Positions 37,295-49,200 of a stretch of DNA of 64,000 bases are shown one piece after another. Position 1 is the stretch's first letter. Each line of letters opens with the position of its first letter. The notes under the pieces were generated by a model that saw nothing but the letters and a program-made list of their open reading frames with translations, did no database searches and was not told the DNA's origin. The position numbers and the translations under genes were made by a program. Source of the DNA: Gamsiella multidivaricata (Eukaryota > Mortierellomycota > Mortierellomycetes > Mortierellales > Mortierellaceae); assembly GCF_025024155.1 (NCBI RefSeq), contig NW_026251729.1, forward strand, positions 310,001 through 374,000, read 5' to 3'.

Positions 37295-37384
37295 AGTGTT
37301 TCCATGTGAACTGGAAAATAAAAATAAAAAATTCTCGAGCGAGCCTCTCGAGAGTGAGTAGGGGGTGATTGATACATCGAGCGA
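37206..37384. promoter_or_regulatory. cluster of GAGCGA motifs between REX2 and the WDR6 gene
   Basis: GAGCGA occurs at 37206, 37224, 37245, 37337 and 37379, with near-copies GAGCG at 37232 and an inverted TCACTCGCT near 37267. The cluster covers the 5' end of the oligoribonuclease reading frame and the 302-bp gap to the divergent WDR6 gene (start 37597). It may be a shared bidirectional promoter element; there is no experimental basis. Confidence 0.35.
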
Positions 37385-37596
37385 GCGGAAGTTTGAACGA
37401 AGATCGCTGCTTGCTTGTATACCTTCAAGTGGGTGCAGAAGCGTGTTTGTGTGTAGTTAGAAAGCTTGATGCTATGCGTAGCGACGCGCCTTTTTTCTGA
37501 GGAAAGTGGAAAGTGTGTGACTGAGCTTGAGAGATCAACCCTAAACAATACTCCAAAAAAAGTTCGTCTTTTGCCCTTTGTACAAGCACTCTCATT

Positions 37597-40500
37597 ATGG
37601 CCGAACACTTGCTGCGGACACACCCCGCACATCTAACGACTCCAGTAACGGCATTGGCCTATCACGATAATGAGATCCTTCTCTCAGGACAGGGCCCGTA
37701 TCTGAAGGCCATGCTTATCTTGACGTCAGAGACCCTGAGCTGCATACACCTTGGTGGCGACTGGAAAGTTCATCGAATCGTTTTGGGTATGTCTACACAC
37801 CATTGTATACCGAAAATCCATCGATAAACTGCCTCCATTTTTTTCTTTAACTGCTTAAAATCATCCATGTATCTCATGCCATAGCAAATGTCCAACGGAT
37901 AAGCCAAACGTCTGAGAGTCGCCTGTTCTTGGCCTTTGGAGCAAAGAGCATGAGGATCATTCGCCTGGTAGTTCTGAGGTCAGGAGAGACAACTCGCCCA
38001 ACTGTCTACTTCCAGCATCTATGGAATCTGCCTCATATGAAGGATTGGATCCTGGACGCACAATGGCTGTGGCCCAAGTCGGATCTACCGGGAGAGGTAA
38101 TGGCAGGATACAGGCGTGGAACTGGAAGCACTCCTTGTACTTGATAAAATGTGCCTAACATTTGTTGACAGTATCCGACAGTTCGACCTAGTTTGAGGCC
38201 AGCTGTGATCTCTCCACCCACATCTATCGCTATTGGCTACGCACATAACTTTGTTGAGGTCTTTGATCTCCCTCAGGATCCGTCCACTATTCCATCTCAG
38301 AAGAACGATTTGTTGATGGCGGACGGCCTTCCGGATTTTCGAATGTCCTATTCGGTCCAGTCCGAAGAACACTGCACCCTTTTCTGTGGTAGATTCCACA
38401 ACAACACGCTTGAGGATCTTTGGTTTGCCAGCGGTACTGTGTTTTGTCACGCCCTGCTCTGGAAGGTACACTGCAAGGACAGTACTGAAGCACCAGTCAT
38501 GAAAAGTCTTGTCGGACACGAAGGCATATTATTTGGAATTCGATGGAGCGACGACGGAAGGGCCGTTTGCACTGTGAGCGATGACAGGACGATCCGTGTC
38601 TGGGATATTGCACATTCTACAAATATGTACGTTACAGACATTTTCATATCAATGCTCTTTTTTATGCGTCTATCTTACGTTGGCCGTTCGTTAATATTCT
38701 AACTCGTTTATCTGGGCGATTTGGATGCTACAGTACTCATTCTACGCATTTCGGACACACAGCCAGGGTCTGGGATTGTCAAATTGTTGGCCAATATCTC
38801 ATCTCGATATCTGAGGATGCCTCTTGCCGCGTCTGGAGGAATCCTTTGTTGGCGAACTTGAGTTCTGCAGACGACATGTCAGATTGTTTGGCTTGCTGGG
38901 AGGGCCACGAGGGCAAAAGCGCCTGGAGTGTTGCAGTTTCAGAACATGGTGTTGTGGCGACCGGAGGTGGTGACGGAGGGATTCACCTATGGAGACTGGA
39001 TAGCATTGTTGCAGGAACATCAGGTATATTGATACCAAAATTTTTGGCATTGACATCTCCTTGAGACTGAGGAATCTCTAAACCTGGCCACGTTTATACA
39101 CCTGTAGATACTGAGCAAGATACCGAGGACATTGACCTTCCCGACATTTCAACGTACTATCCGGGTATTTCGTCCAACGAAAAGGAGTTTGTACGCGATT
39201 TTGTAATTACCTCACAGACGCAATCCGTGTATGCAACGAACACTGGATATATTTTGGTCCGCAATGACCGCGATGGCTCATGGAGTACCCTGTACAATTC
39301 GCCACTCCTCAAGAACTATGTCACGATGGAGGCATCGCAGTGCGGCCGTGTTGTTGTTGCAGGGTGCTTGACAGGAAAACTGATCATCATGAGTGTTTGC
39401 GGCGAGTTCCAGCCCTTGATCGCCGACACGCTGGGTGGCATCAAGATCCAATTTATTTTCTTGCATACTGGTGCAGGGCCCAGTGATTTTTTTATCTTCA
39501 TCTTCAGAGCTAACTGCACCGTCGGCGTGTTTCATTTGAGCATATCTACGGGTACATCTGAGGCATCCTGCTATCATGTCTGCGACCTGAAACTACCGAA
39601 CAACAACAAGGCAATTCATGCAGCCTATTACTCTTCTCGCTACAATCTTGCGTTGCTCGGCTCAAGGAACGGCACTGTCCTCGTATACAATCTGGATCAA
39701 GCAGTGGAGAGCTCGGAAGGGACGACGATATTGGACAGTATGGCTGTTCTTGAGCGATGCCATGGCTACGACTCTGTCTCCAGTATTTTGATGGTCACTG
39801 AGCTCGGAGAGGGCTTTGAAGGAAAGGATCGTATCACCGTATATACCACTGGACGCGATGGAAGCTGGGCAAAATATCGTTTCTTAGGATTACCAGGGGG
39901 CGAGGCTGTCGGAGCCGGATCTGCTGTCGAGGATGAGGACGATGATGAAGATCATTCTGATAACGGCGATCAAGATATGGCCAGTGTGTCGTGTGGCGAC
40001 GACACTCAGAGCCGAGGAGGAACTGTCACGCCTGATGACCGTGAAAGCAAATCGGATATTGTGTTACAAAGGATCTTTAGATCAAAGATCACTAAAGGGT
40101 GGCTAGAGCAGGTTTTCCTCATGGACGGAGAGCTGCTGCTTCTTGGGTTCTTCAACAAAAAGCTGTTTGTCTACAATGAGTCCAAGCACTTTGAGGTGAG
40201 TACGATGACCTCACCAACCAGCTGATCCTTGCATTGTAGTGTATTTTTCTGACCCTACTCAACCTTTTACTGCTGCTTAGATATTTTCTATGCACAGCGG
40301 AGCTGCCAATCGCCGTCGTTGGAGATTCCTCACAAATAACGCGAGGTTGGAGCACACAAGGCTCATGTTCCACAGTGGATACAAGGTACCCATCTCATGC
40401 TTAATACATAGCAACATTCTTTTACCAAAACTTGAGCCTAACCGAGCGGTTTAATTCACATAGCTTTGCAGTTTTTCGAGAGAGCTCACGGCTGGTTCAG

Positions 40501-42010
40501 AGCTCTTCCAGAACGCTAAGCTGCAAAACAACTTCCATGGTCGTGAGGTGCGACACCTGCGATTCCTGAGCGATGCCAAACCTCTGAGCGAAGGAGCACC
40601 TGCACCCATAATCCTGGCATCCGGCGGAGAAGATTGCCGTCTGCGCCTGTTCCAATGTACGTCTCAATCTTATAAAAGTCCCAGGTATGGTTTTAATGCC
40701 GAGTTCGCATACAGATAGTACTAATACTGTGTCCATCTATCAATTAGATATCCCTTATAAGACCAGAAATATGTGCACGGCATTACAACCCCTCTGCAAT
40801 CTTAAGCCGCATCTCGGCGCAGCGATTCGGTGCTTGGAGTGGAGCCATACCATTAATCCCCACTCGTATCTGCTGTTTACCGGAGGTGCCATCGAATCCA
40901 TGCGTGCTTGGCAGGTCAACCTGAGCGTCCCCAACAGCTACAAGGTTCGGATCGTCGAGGACCATCTCGGAAAGAATATCCCAGAGCACACCCCATTGTC
41001 GTTGGGCTGCTTGGAGCTGGCTCAGTGCCCCCACGTCAGTGAAAATCTTGAGACAAGAATCATGGATTTCTCCGTATTCAGACTGGACAATCATCCCCAA
41101 AAACACTTTATTGCAACTGTATACTCTGATGCTGCCATTCGGGTATGGCTATTTGATGAGGACATCAACGGCTTTGTCTTGACCATTGATGCGACCTATC
41201 ACAACAAGTGTATTCTGCAAGTGTCGCATGTCAAAATCGAAGGAGGCATTCTAATTTTCACTGCTGCGACGGACGGCAAGGTTGCTGTTTGGGATATCAC
41301 GTCTGCATTGGATGCGTTTCTCCTAAAATACTGCGCCGATGATGACAAGCCCGTACAGCCTTCAAGTCCATCCTTTGGAAAGAACACAAAAAAGGTTCAG
41401 AGGGCATATGCTCAGGGACTTTCGAGGCCTATTGCTGAGATCACGGCGCACATGTCCGGAGTCAACAGTCTGTACGTTCAAAACTTGGATCAGAGTGAGG
41501 TTCTGGCAGTCTCCGGAGGCGATGACAACGCGCTGGCAGTGACTCTGATCAAGGCGACGTGGGATCCTGAGCGCCGTACCATTGAGGCACAGTCAGCCAA
41601 TGTGGTTGCCAAGGACAACTATGCACATGGTTCTGCTATTCAAGGTAATGTTTTAACTCAGCGTCAAGTGTATGTCGTTATTGGGCGAATTTGCAAAGTC
41701 TCAATGACTCACACGAAAAAAAAAATTATGTGCTTCGCCTTCGGTCTCTTGACCTATTCTTTCAGCGGTGTCTATGACGAGCGCGTCAGAAATTATCACA
41801 ACGAGTCAGGATCAGATGGTTTCATTATGGCGATTAGACCATACAGGCGACGATGGGGCTGCGGTTCTTGTCAAAGAAGAAACGCAGTTTGTTCACGTTC
41901 CTGACCCCTCCACCATGGATATTCTCACGTCTGCAGACAGGACCAGACATTGTGTTGCGATCGCCGGAATCGGCGCCCAGATATTCGATGTCGAGGCATC
42001 CTGCTCATAG
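37597..42010 (+). CDS. WDR6/Trm734 (Rtt10)-like WD40 protein
   Basis: Predicted join 37597..37786, 37885..38096, 38172..38626, 38734..39023, 39108..40195, 40281..40385, 40464..40656, 40748..41644, 41766..42010: 1224 aa. It consists of successive WD40 repeats across the whole length: GHEGILFGIRWSDDGRAVCTVSDDRTIRVWD, then ISISEDASCRVWR, VVATGGGDGGIHLWRLD, ILASGGEDCRLRLF and EIITTSQDQMVSLWRLD. An acidic insert with Asp/Glu runs sits at about 750. Length and layout fit WDR6/Trm734, the partner of Trm7/FTSJ1 in 2'-O-methylation of tRNA wobble position 34, also linked to endosomal recycling in yeast. No catalytic motif is expected. It lies head to head with the oligoribonuclease and 280 bp before the photolyase gene on the same strand. 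Confidence 0.82.
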
Positions 42011-42290
42011 ATAATTGGCGAAATAGTGAACTTAGACATAAATGCTTTGGCTCAAGACGCTTTCTTGCTGTGTTAAAGATTACTTTTTTTTTTTTGGTGT
42101 TCAAGATTGGTCCCTTGGCCCGTGCGTCTTGCGCCACCAATTTTCAAGTTAAGGGTCTCATAGCCGCAGCAAATGCAACTCGGTTGTTTTTGTTTTGGCC
42201 TTCCCCAATCAGCTCCTTGGTAAACGCCTCCATCGACTTCGGCCTTGCACCTTCCTTGAATTACGGATCGACGACACTACAGACAAAAGG

Positions 42291-44570
42291 ATGCCACCAA
42301 AGAAGAGACCTGCCGGAGACGATGTCAACGGAGAGGAGCCGAGAAAGCGCGCTGCTACCACATCGAATTCAGCACCTGCAAAGTCCGTCACCATCTCTGC
42401 TCCAGGCACCACCGTTGCAGCCAAACCCGCAGCCAAGGCGGCTTCCACCGCGACTTCAAAGACAGGGACAGTTCGAGGAACACCAAAACCTGGTATTCGA
42501 AAGGTTGGCGCGGCTGCTCTGGCTAACCGTGCAAGGTTGCCCACTGCAGGCGCGCTGACCGCAAAGAAGGAAGCACCTCCGCCAATTGTCACCAAAAACA
42601 CCTTGATGTGGTTCAGGAACGATCTTCGACTTCAAGACAACAGAGCCCTCTATGCAGCGTCGTTGCGGTCAAAACTCGGAGACAAGAGGAACGTGATTGG
42701 ACTTTTCATAGTTTCGAACTCGGAATGGGCTGGCCACGACGAGGCACCTGTCAAGATCGATTTTTGGATGAGGAATTTGGCTGAATTGAAGCGATCTCTG
42801 GCCAGGCTGCATATTCCATTGATCGTCAAGAGGGCATCGTCGGGCTCGGATGTGATTAGACTAGTGGAGTCAACAGTGAAGGATCTGGATATCAGTCACG
42901 TCTTCTGGAACACAGAGTACCTAGTCGACGAGCAAAAACGGGATGCTACTGTTAAGTCTGCTATTGTGAAGCTGCCAGGCGTCTACGTTGAGGAGTATGA
43001 GGATCAGTGTGTTGTACCACCCAAGGAGATGAAAAACAAGGTAGGGCTATGTCCGACGAAGTCTCGCCAGTATATTGCTTGGATTATCGGATCCGATCCA
43101 TTTCTCACCTGTTACTCCGTCCATTTTGATCCGCTAGGCTGGAGAAGCATACACGGCCTTTGCTCCGTTTAATAGCACTTGGTGCAATGTTGTGGAGACC
43201 AAGCCTCACTATCTTGAACTCTCGCCGGCTCCAGACGCCAATCCAGCAGAGGCGAAGCAGTTGTATGCAGAGCACTTCAACGCGACCATCCCTTCCTCCC
43301 ACCCACACGCGCTGGATCAGGATGAGATGGAGCGTCTTTATCCAGCTGGAGAGGAGGCTGCGCATGAAAAACTGCAAGAATTCGTCGAGCAAAAGCTTAT
43401 GCAGTATCATCTCAACAGGGACAACCTTCATAATCATGATGCTGTCGTTTTGAGCCCCTATCTATCCAGTGGCATTCTTTCGGCACGCCAATGCGTTGCC
43501 GCAGCTCGCGCCGCAAACAACAACAAAATCATCATTGGCAATGAGGGCGTCAAGACCTGGATCAAAGAGATTGTCTGGAGGGTAAGTAGTATTGCTCATC
43601 GTCGCGATGTCTTTCCTATCGGATCTAAGCAACCATTACCAAAACTTGTGCTGACAGCTTAAATGAATGTCTTTCAGGAATTTTATCGTCACATCCTGGT
43701 TTTCTTCCCGAGAGTCTGCAAGAACTTGCCATTCAATCCTATCACAGAGAACATTCGCTGGAGCAACGATGATCGCAAGCTTCAAATATGGTGTCAGGGC
43801 AAGACCGGATATCCTCTTATTGACGCCGGTATGTATCAAGAAAGAAATCGATGGACAGTATATTTTGTTCAACCAAAATGTAGCTCCCACTTGGTGCCAG
43901 TCGTACTGATTATCAGGTACATGCTCTCTATCTGATAGGTATGCGGCAGCTCAACACGACGGGATACATCCACCACCGCGTACGCATGTACGTCGCTTGC
44001 TTTCTTGTTAAGGACTTGCTGATCAGCTGGCAGAAGGGCGAGAAGTACTTTATGAACAATCTCGTCGATGGCGACCTCGCATCCAACAATGGAGGCTGGC
44101 AATGGGTAAGTACTACTAACTGCAATAGTTTATGCCCCAAGTGTACGTTCACATACCATAAAGGAAAATGATCACTGACTTGAATTCGGATTATTCACCG
44201 CTCTCTGCCCTAGTGCGCATCGACAGGCGTAGAGGCCCAGCCTTATTTCCGCAGCTTCAATCCTGTCGTTCAGTCTCAAAAGTTGGATCCTTCGGGCGAA
44301 TACATCCGTCAGTGGGTACCAGAATTGAAAAACCTTTCTGACAAACACATCCACGATCCTTATCATGCGCTCTCTGCAAAGGAATTTGGAAAGCTGGTGT
44401 AAGTGTTTTATCAGAAGTAATGAGATGTTGACCAAAAAAGTGGAGCACGGCAACTAATACTTACCGTTCATCTCTCTGATCTATTTAGCTACCCCAAACC
44501 CATTGTGGACCATGCAGAGGGCAAGAAAAAGTTCGTGGAGGAGTATAGGCGCATTTTGATTCAAAAGTAA
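42291..44570 (+). CDS. PHR1: class I CPD photolyase (deoxyribodipyrimidine photo-lyase)
   Basis: Predicted join 42291..43040, 43138..43581, 43678..43828, 43939..44105, 44214..44398, 44489..44570: 592 aa. A basic Ala/Lys/Thr/Pro-rich leader of about 95 residues ([15 protein letters not shown]) may hold nuclear or mitochondrial targeting. It is followed by the N-terminal antenna domain ([17 protein letters not shown]) and the FAD-binding helical domain: [62 protein letters not shown], and [20 protein letters not shown]. The conserved tryptophans of the electron-transfer chain appear present. It repairs UV-induced cyclobutane pyrimidine dimers with blue light. Not cryptochrome-like: no long C-terminal tail. 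The upstream in-frame ATG at 42195 lies too near the previous gene's 3' end to be preferred. Confidence 0.95.
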
Positions 44571-44941
44571 TTGTTACCCAGTTCTGTTTTACCACGCGTT
44601 TTGTTTTACAGCCCTTGTTCTCTTGTCGTTTGGTTCGGCTTATCTTTTGCCTGTACACTATCCCTCGTAATCGTCCACCATTTACCCCCCTATCATCCTC
44701 ATCATCTGGACATTATTGCTCCTTGTCCTCCAGCAGTTCATTTTCTCTTTTGCCATCAATCAATTCATCTATCGCATTTTAAACAAGAACACAATAAACT
44801 TGGGCCTTCATGGTCTTTTTGGCCGGTGGCACCTGCTTGACAGGAGCTTTCCGTACCATTGAATAGATTACGTTTTAGTTTTGTTCTTTATTGTCGCCTG
44901 ATCCTGAATGCATCGAAAAAAATATATGGTGGGTACATGAT
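44571..44941. other. convergent 3' region of photolyase and V-ATPase F genes
   Basis: 371 bp, C/T-rich at first, with an AATAAA-type signal (ACACAATAAACT, about 44790). No gene or structured element seen. Confidence 0.5.
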
Positions 44942-45665
44942 CTACTCGCCAAACAATCTCCTGACACGCTTCAGCACGCTGTCCTTCTCAGGATCATAGG
45001 GGTGATCCTTGGAAGGGATCTCGAGGATCGTAGGGAAAGCCTGGTCGTGCTCATCGATCAATGGACGGATTTCTTCAGCAATCTATTATGTGTAGGGGAA
45101 AATGAATGGTGGGGTCCGTCGTAACAAGATCAGAACAAGCAAGCAAAGAGGGAGATAAAGATAGGCCAGGTAGTCATGTGTGGCCGATTTGCTCTGTATA
45201 GTCCTTACGTGCTGGTTGATCAAAATAATGGCGATATCCTTGCGCTTTGTGAACTCACGGAAGGCATCCTCAACTGCCGCCAATGGTGTCTCTGCAATTG
45301 AACGCGGTAAGAAAGCAATTGTAAGTTGATGGCGGTGTTGAAACAGGAGATATTTTCTTCATGTTATACGTAGGGCAAATGGAAAAAGGAAGAGGACATA
45401 CTGGCGTCAACGACCAAGAAGTTCTTCTTTTGATGCGAATCGATGTGGCCGATACCGGCGAGGAGGAGGCCTGTGATGGAGTCCTCGTCGCCAATTGCAG
45501 CCATGAATGTACGCTCCTAGGAAAAGCGAGGAAATAATGGTCATATGAAAGTAGAGAGAGGGCATTGGTAGCCTTTGTCAGCGTCTGTGTCGTTTGCTTT
45601 AAGTACAAGGCATGTTCGCGTCGACTCTTCCGCGAGCAACAAAAACACTTTACTGTTTGAGCCAT
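44942..45665 (-). CDS. VMA7: V-type proton ATPase subunit F
   Basis: Predicted exons 45665..45654, 45516..45402, 45291..45209, 45082..44942: 116 aa, the usual size for subunit F. Diagnostic sequence: [56 protein letters not shown], and the C-terminal [18 protein letters not shown]. It belongs to the V1 central stalk (with subunit D) that couples ATP hydrolysis to rotation and acidifies the vacuole. The first coding exon has only 12 nt (Met-Ala-Gln-Thr), followed by an intron with donor GTAAAG. Because it is so short this exon could be missed by gene finders, but the joined N terminus [14 protein letters not shown] fits the family. Confidence 0.93.
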
Positions 45666-46283
45666 GGTTGTTAGTTATACGTCGAGTTCCTCTCCGTTGC
45701 CAATCCTTCAAATCAGGTTTTCTGTAGCTGCTGAGTCTCCAGAGACAAAAAACAAAAAGCCAGAGGAGTAGTGCAAAGTGAGATTTGGGGAGGGAGAGGA
45801 AGAGAGGAATGGAGGAGAAAGACAGCGAGCAGGCGCCCACTGTCAGGGGTGGAGCGCGAGAAAAGGACTGAGGTGCATCATCGCACGTGCAGTAGATCAT
45901 TTGATCGCATTTTTTTATGCCTCTCGACAAACCCCATCTGCAACCAAAAAAAAAAAAAGCAAAACCCATTCGCATTGTAGGGAGGAAAACATCAGCTTGG
46001 CTCGATCCGCACGGCAGATCAAGATCGCATCAGGGGGCCTGTCTTTGAGAGGACCCATCCATCGCCATCGCCTGTTTTCTTTTACTCTTGCTCATCTCGT
46101 TAGTTTCCTTCTTTTTCATCACTCGAGGGAAGAGACGGGCCAGCCACAGGGCTGTTTTCCGAGACGAAGAAAGGGAAAAAAAAAAGCGGGGCACACCTCT
46201 CACTTTTTTTTTTGTTCTCCCCCTCCCCCTTCTCCGTTCGTTGTCCTTCTTTTCTTATTTGCAACCCTAATAGTAATCGCGCC
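45666..46283. other. divergent intergenic region, VMA7 / BRWD-like gene
   Basis: 618 bp between divergent genes. GA-rich near 45784-45860 and CT-rich near 46195-46260 on the plus strand, i.e. CT-rich in each gene's sense, as at 19829-20430 but weaker. A-runs at 45943-45955 and 46170-46180. No gene seen. Confidence 0.45.
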
Positions 46284-49200
46284 ATGGACAGTCAGATGGA
46301 GCAAGGTAGAACTGGACCCTGCCATCGACAATGATTACCACCCTCAATCAAGTGTGCCATCCCCACTCTGAATGCTCTGCAACAAGTCTCACACCCATGC
46401 TGTCTTGCTCTTTTTTTCGCCTTGTCTTTTCTTTCTGTGCTTCTGCAACTGACAAACTCGGACGGTCTGAATGCATGGCAATACATGGAGTTTAGAGGTA
46501 AGGAATAAAGAACAAAAAAATATGTCCCCCAAAAAAGCGCGACTCATATTCATCCTGCACAGCAGACAGCCAATATCATATCCAGACACAGCCATCAAAT
46601 ACATCTACGAATGAACCCTTTTTTTTGAGAATGGTATACACACATACACCCATATCGACAAACACAAATGCACACTTGACAGAACTATGGACAAGGAGCA
46701 ACATGAAGCAACATGGAGCGGCACAAAGTGCCAAGAAGCAAAGGGTGCAAATTGCAGCAAAAGAAGCAACTACGAGACACATAGAACGCGACATGTCTCT
46801 CTTTCTAGACATGGTCTATCCAAAACGAAGAGATGAGTACTAACAAGAGAACCTACTATGGCATTGTCTCTAGCTCTACTTTCTGATTGCTCGCTTTCTT
46901 TCAAAGGGACCTTGCCAGAATTCGGCAGAGGCTCTGCTGTCAGATATTTCACAACATCCACATCTACTGCCAGCACGGTATGACTGGAAGGGACAGAAGA
47001 GACCCTACTCAAGGGAGGAGCTGGTAAGCAACCATGTTCATCAGGCGCTGGTGCAAATGATATCAATAGTGATCGACAGTATTTTTTCTTGGCGAATGTC
47101 TTTGCTCATGCTTCCTATTCTTTACTCTAGACATCGCTCTTCGAAAACATCGACGCAGACCATTTGCCTCGTCTTCTTTCCAGACTCATTGTCCATGCAG
47201 ATGCACAAATACCGCCACTCGTACCAGGAATTCAGTCGCTGCTTTCAACAGGAGGGAGTTCGCTTCTTCGTGACAGGAACGAGACTGAACGGATGAGGGC
47301 AAATCAGGACAATGTTGGTGGTCGTACGATGCAAAAGGTCGTCTTCAACCGAAAAGGAACACTGCGGGAGATCCCAACACGTATGTTTTTGACACCGACA
47401 CTGACACTCTTGATAGTACTAAACCCAAAGGAATGTTCAGCGAACCAACAAACCCAGAGTGCTTAATGGATTTTTTTTTTTGATGTCGTATTTTAGTGGA
47501 CTATGTGCGTGGAAGAGAGACGAAAGGATTAGCACTTCGAGCATCAAAAGTGCCCCGCTTCCTGCCTTCGCTGTTTCAAGAACTTGTCATCATGAACGGA
47601 CACCGATTCCCTACGTTCTGCCTACTCTTTGACAGGACTAACAACCGAGTCATCACCGGAAGCGACGACTATCTGGTCAAGATCTGGAGCGCACAGTCAG
47701 GATATCTCTTGTTCACACTTCGTGGACATGCTGCTGTTGTCGCATATATGGATCTCAGTTCAGACAATACCATGCTCGCTACTGCATCCGACGACGGCAT
47801 TGTTCGCGTTTGGGACCTAAAGACGTCGGCTCCTGTTGCTGTCCTTCCTACAGGAATGAGTGGGCGCACGCGGAAACCGATCACGACTGTCTCTTTCTCA
47901 CCCTCGCCTATACCCCAGATTCGATACTTGATCGCGACATCGATCGACGGCTACACCTACGTTTGGAAATACGACAGAGATACGAAAAAGTTTCAATTAC
48001 CGCCCACGATGTTGGACTGCAAGACCTTCAACGACTCAAAACCAAAATGCTCAACCTGGAATCTGACAGGATCTCAGTTCGCAGTTGCAGGAACGGATCT
48101 TTTCATTCGAGTGTTTTCTACGATCCAAGGAGGTCCTGAGGCGATCAAGTCAGGCAAAAGACGAAAGTCAAAATCAGAGACTGGTGCGACGGACGGGTCG
48201 AACTCTGCAACGGGATCATCTTCACCTAATGCTGCCCAGCAGAATTGGGGCGACCCAGTTCTGATCGCCCAACTGGACGGCCATGCAGGAGTCGTAACGA
48301 GTTTGAGCTACAGTCGGTTTGGCAACAGGCTGCTCTCAGGTTCAGTGGATGGATTTGTCAGGATATGGAAGTACGATCAGCAGAGCAAGATGTGGACTTC
48401 CATGGCCAGTAGGTGCAGAGGAACATGATATAGGTCTGTGTGGTTGCGCAATGGTTATCATGACATTATTCTAATCACAGATTATCCGCTCGTCGTCCAT
48501 AGTTGATGTCAGGGATGAGCACATTCAGGCTGACGCCACCATAACTGCAGCAAAGCATATGATGCCTTCACCAGTCGTTGGCGCCGTCCCAGTAAACCCA
48601 TTCTTGGTTCCGAATGACGACGCCAATAACACGGATTCAGAAATGAACGGGTCAGCAGCGGCCAGCCAAAGTCAGGCTAATGACAATGCAGCAGGGGAAG
48701 CACGGCCCTCAGGAGATGAATCAAGAATCGTTCCTACGATGGCGGCTTGGTCCATGGACGACTCAGCTATCATTTTGACTACATCTCTGGGTGAAATTAA
48801 GATTTTTGATTCGACAACAGGAGGATTGATTCACACGCTCAGAGGCCATACCAGAGGCTCGTCGATCTATGTTCTAGATGTCCATCCGCACGACCACAGG
48901 ATTTTGATGACCGCTGGATATGATGGCCAGATCATTCTGTGGGATATGGCCAAGGGCGTTAAACTCAACAGCTGGACATACCCCGAACACGAATTCCTAG
49001 ACGGTCGTTTCTCGTCGGATGGCTTGATGTTTGCTGTGACCGACCAGGAGGGCAAATGCATTCTATTTGGCGCAGGCAAAAACTTGGATGATTACAAGGA
49101 CGCCAGATGCTTTGCGGAACAAACCTTCTGGAGCGACTATGCGCCTGTTCGGTACGACGCCGACCACAATGTGGTGGACGACGCAACTCAAATTGCTCCG

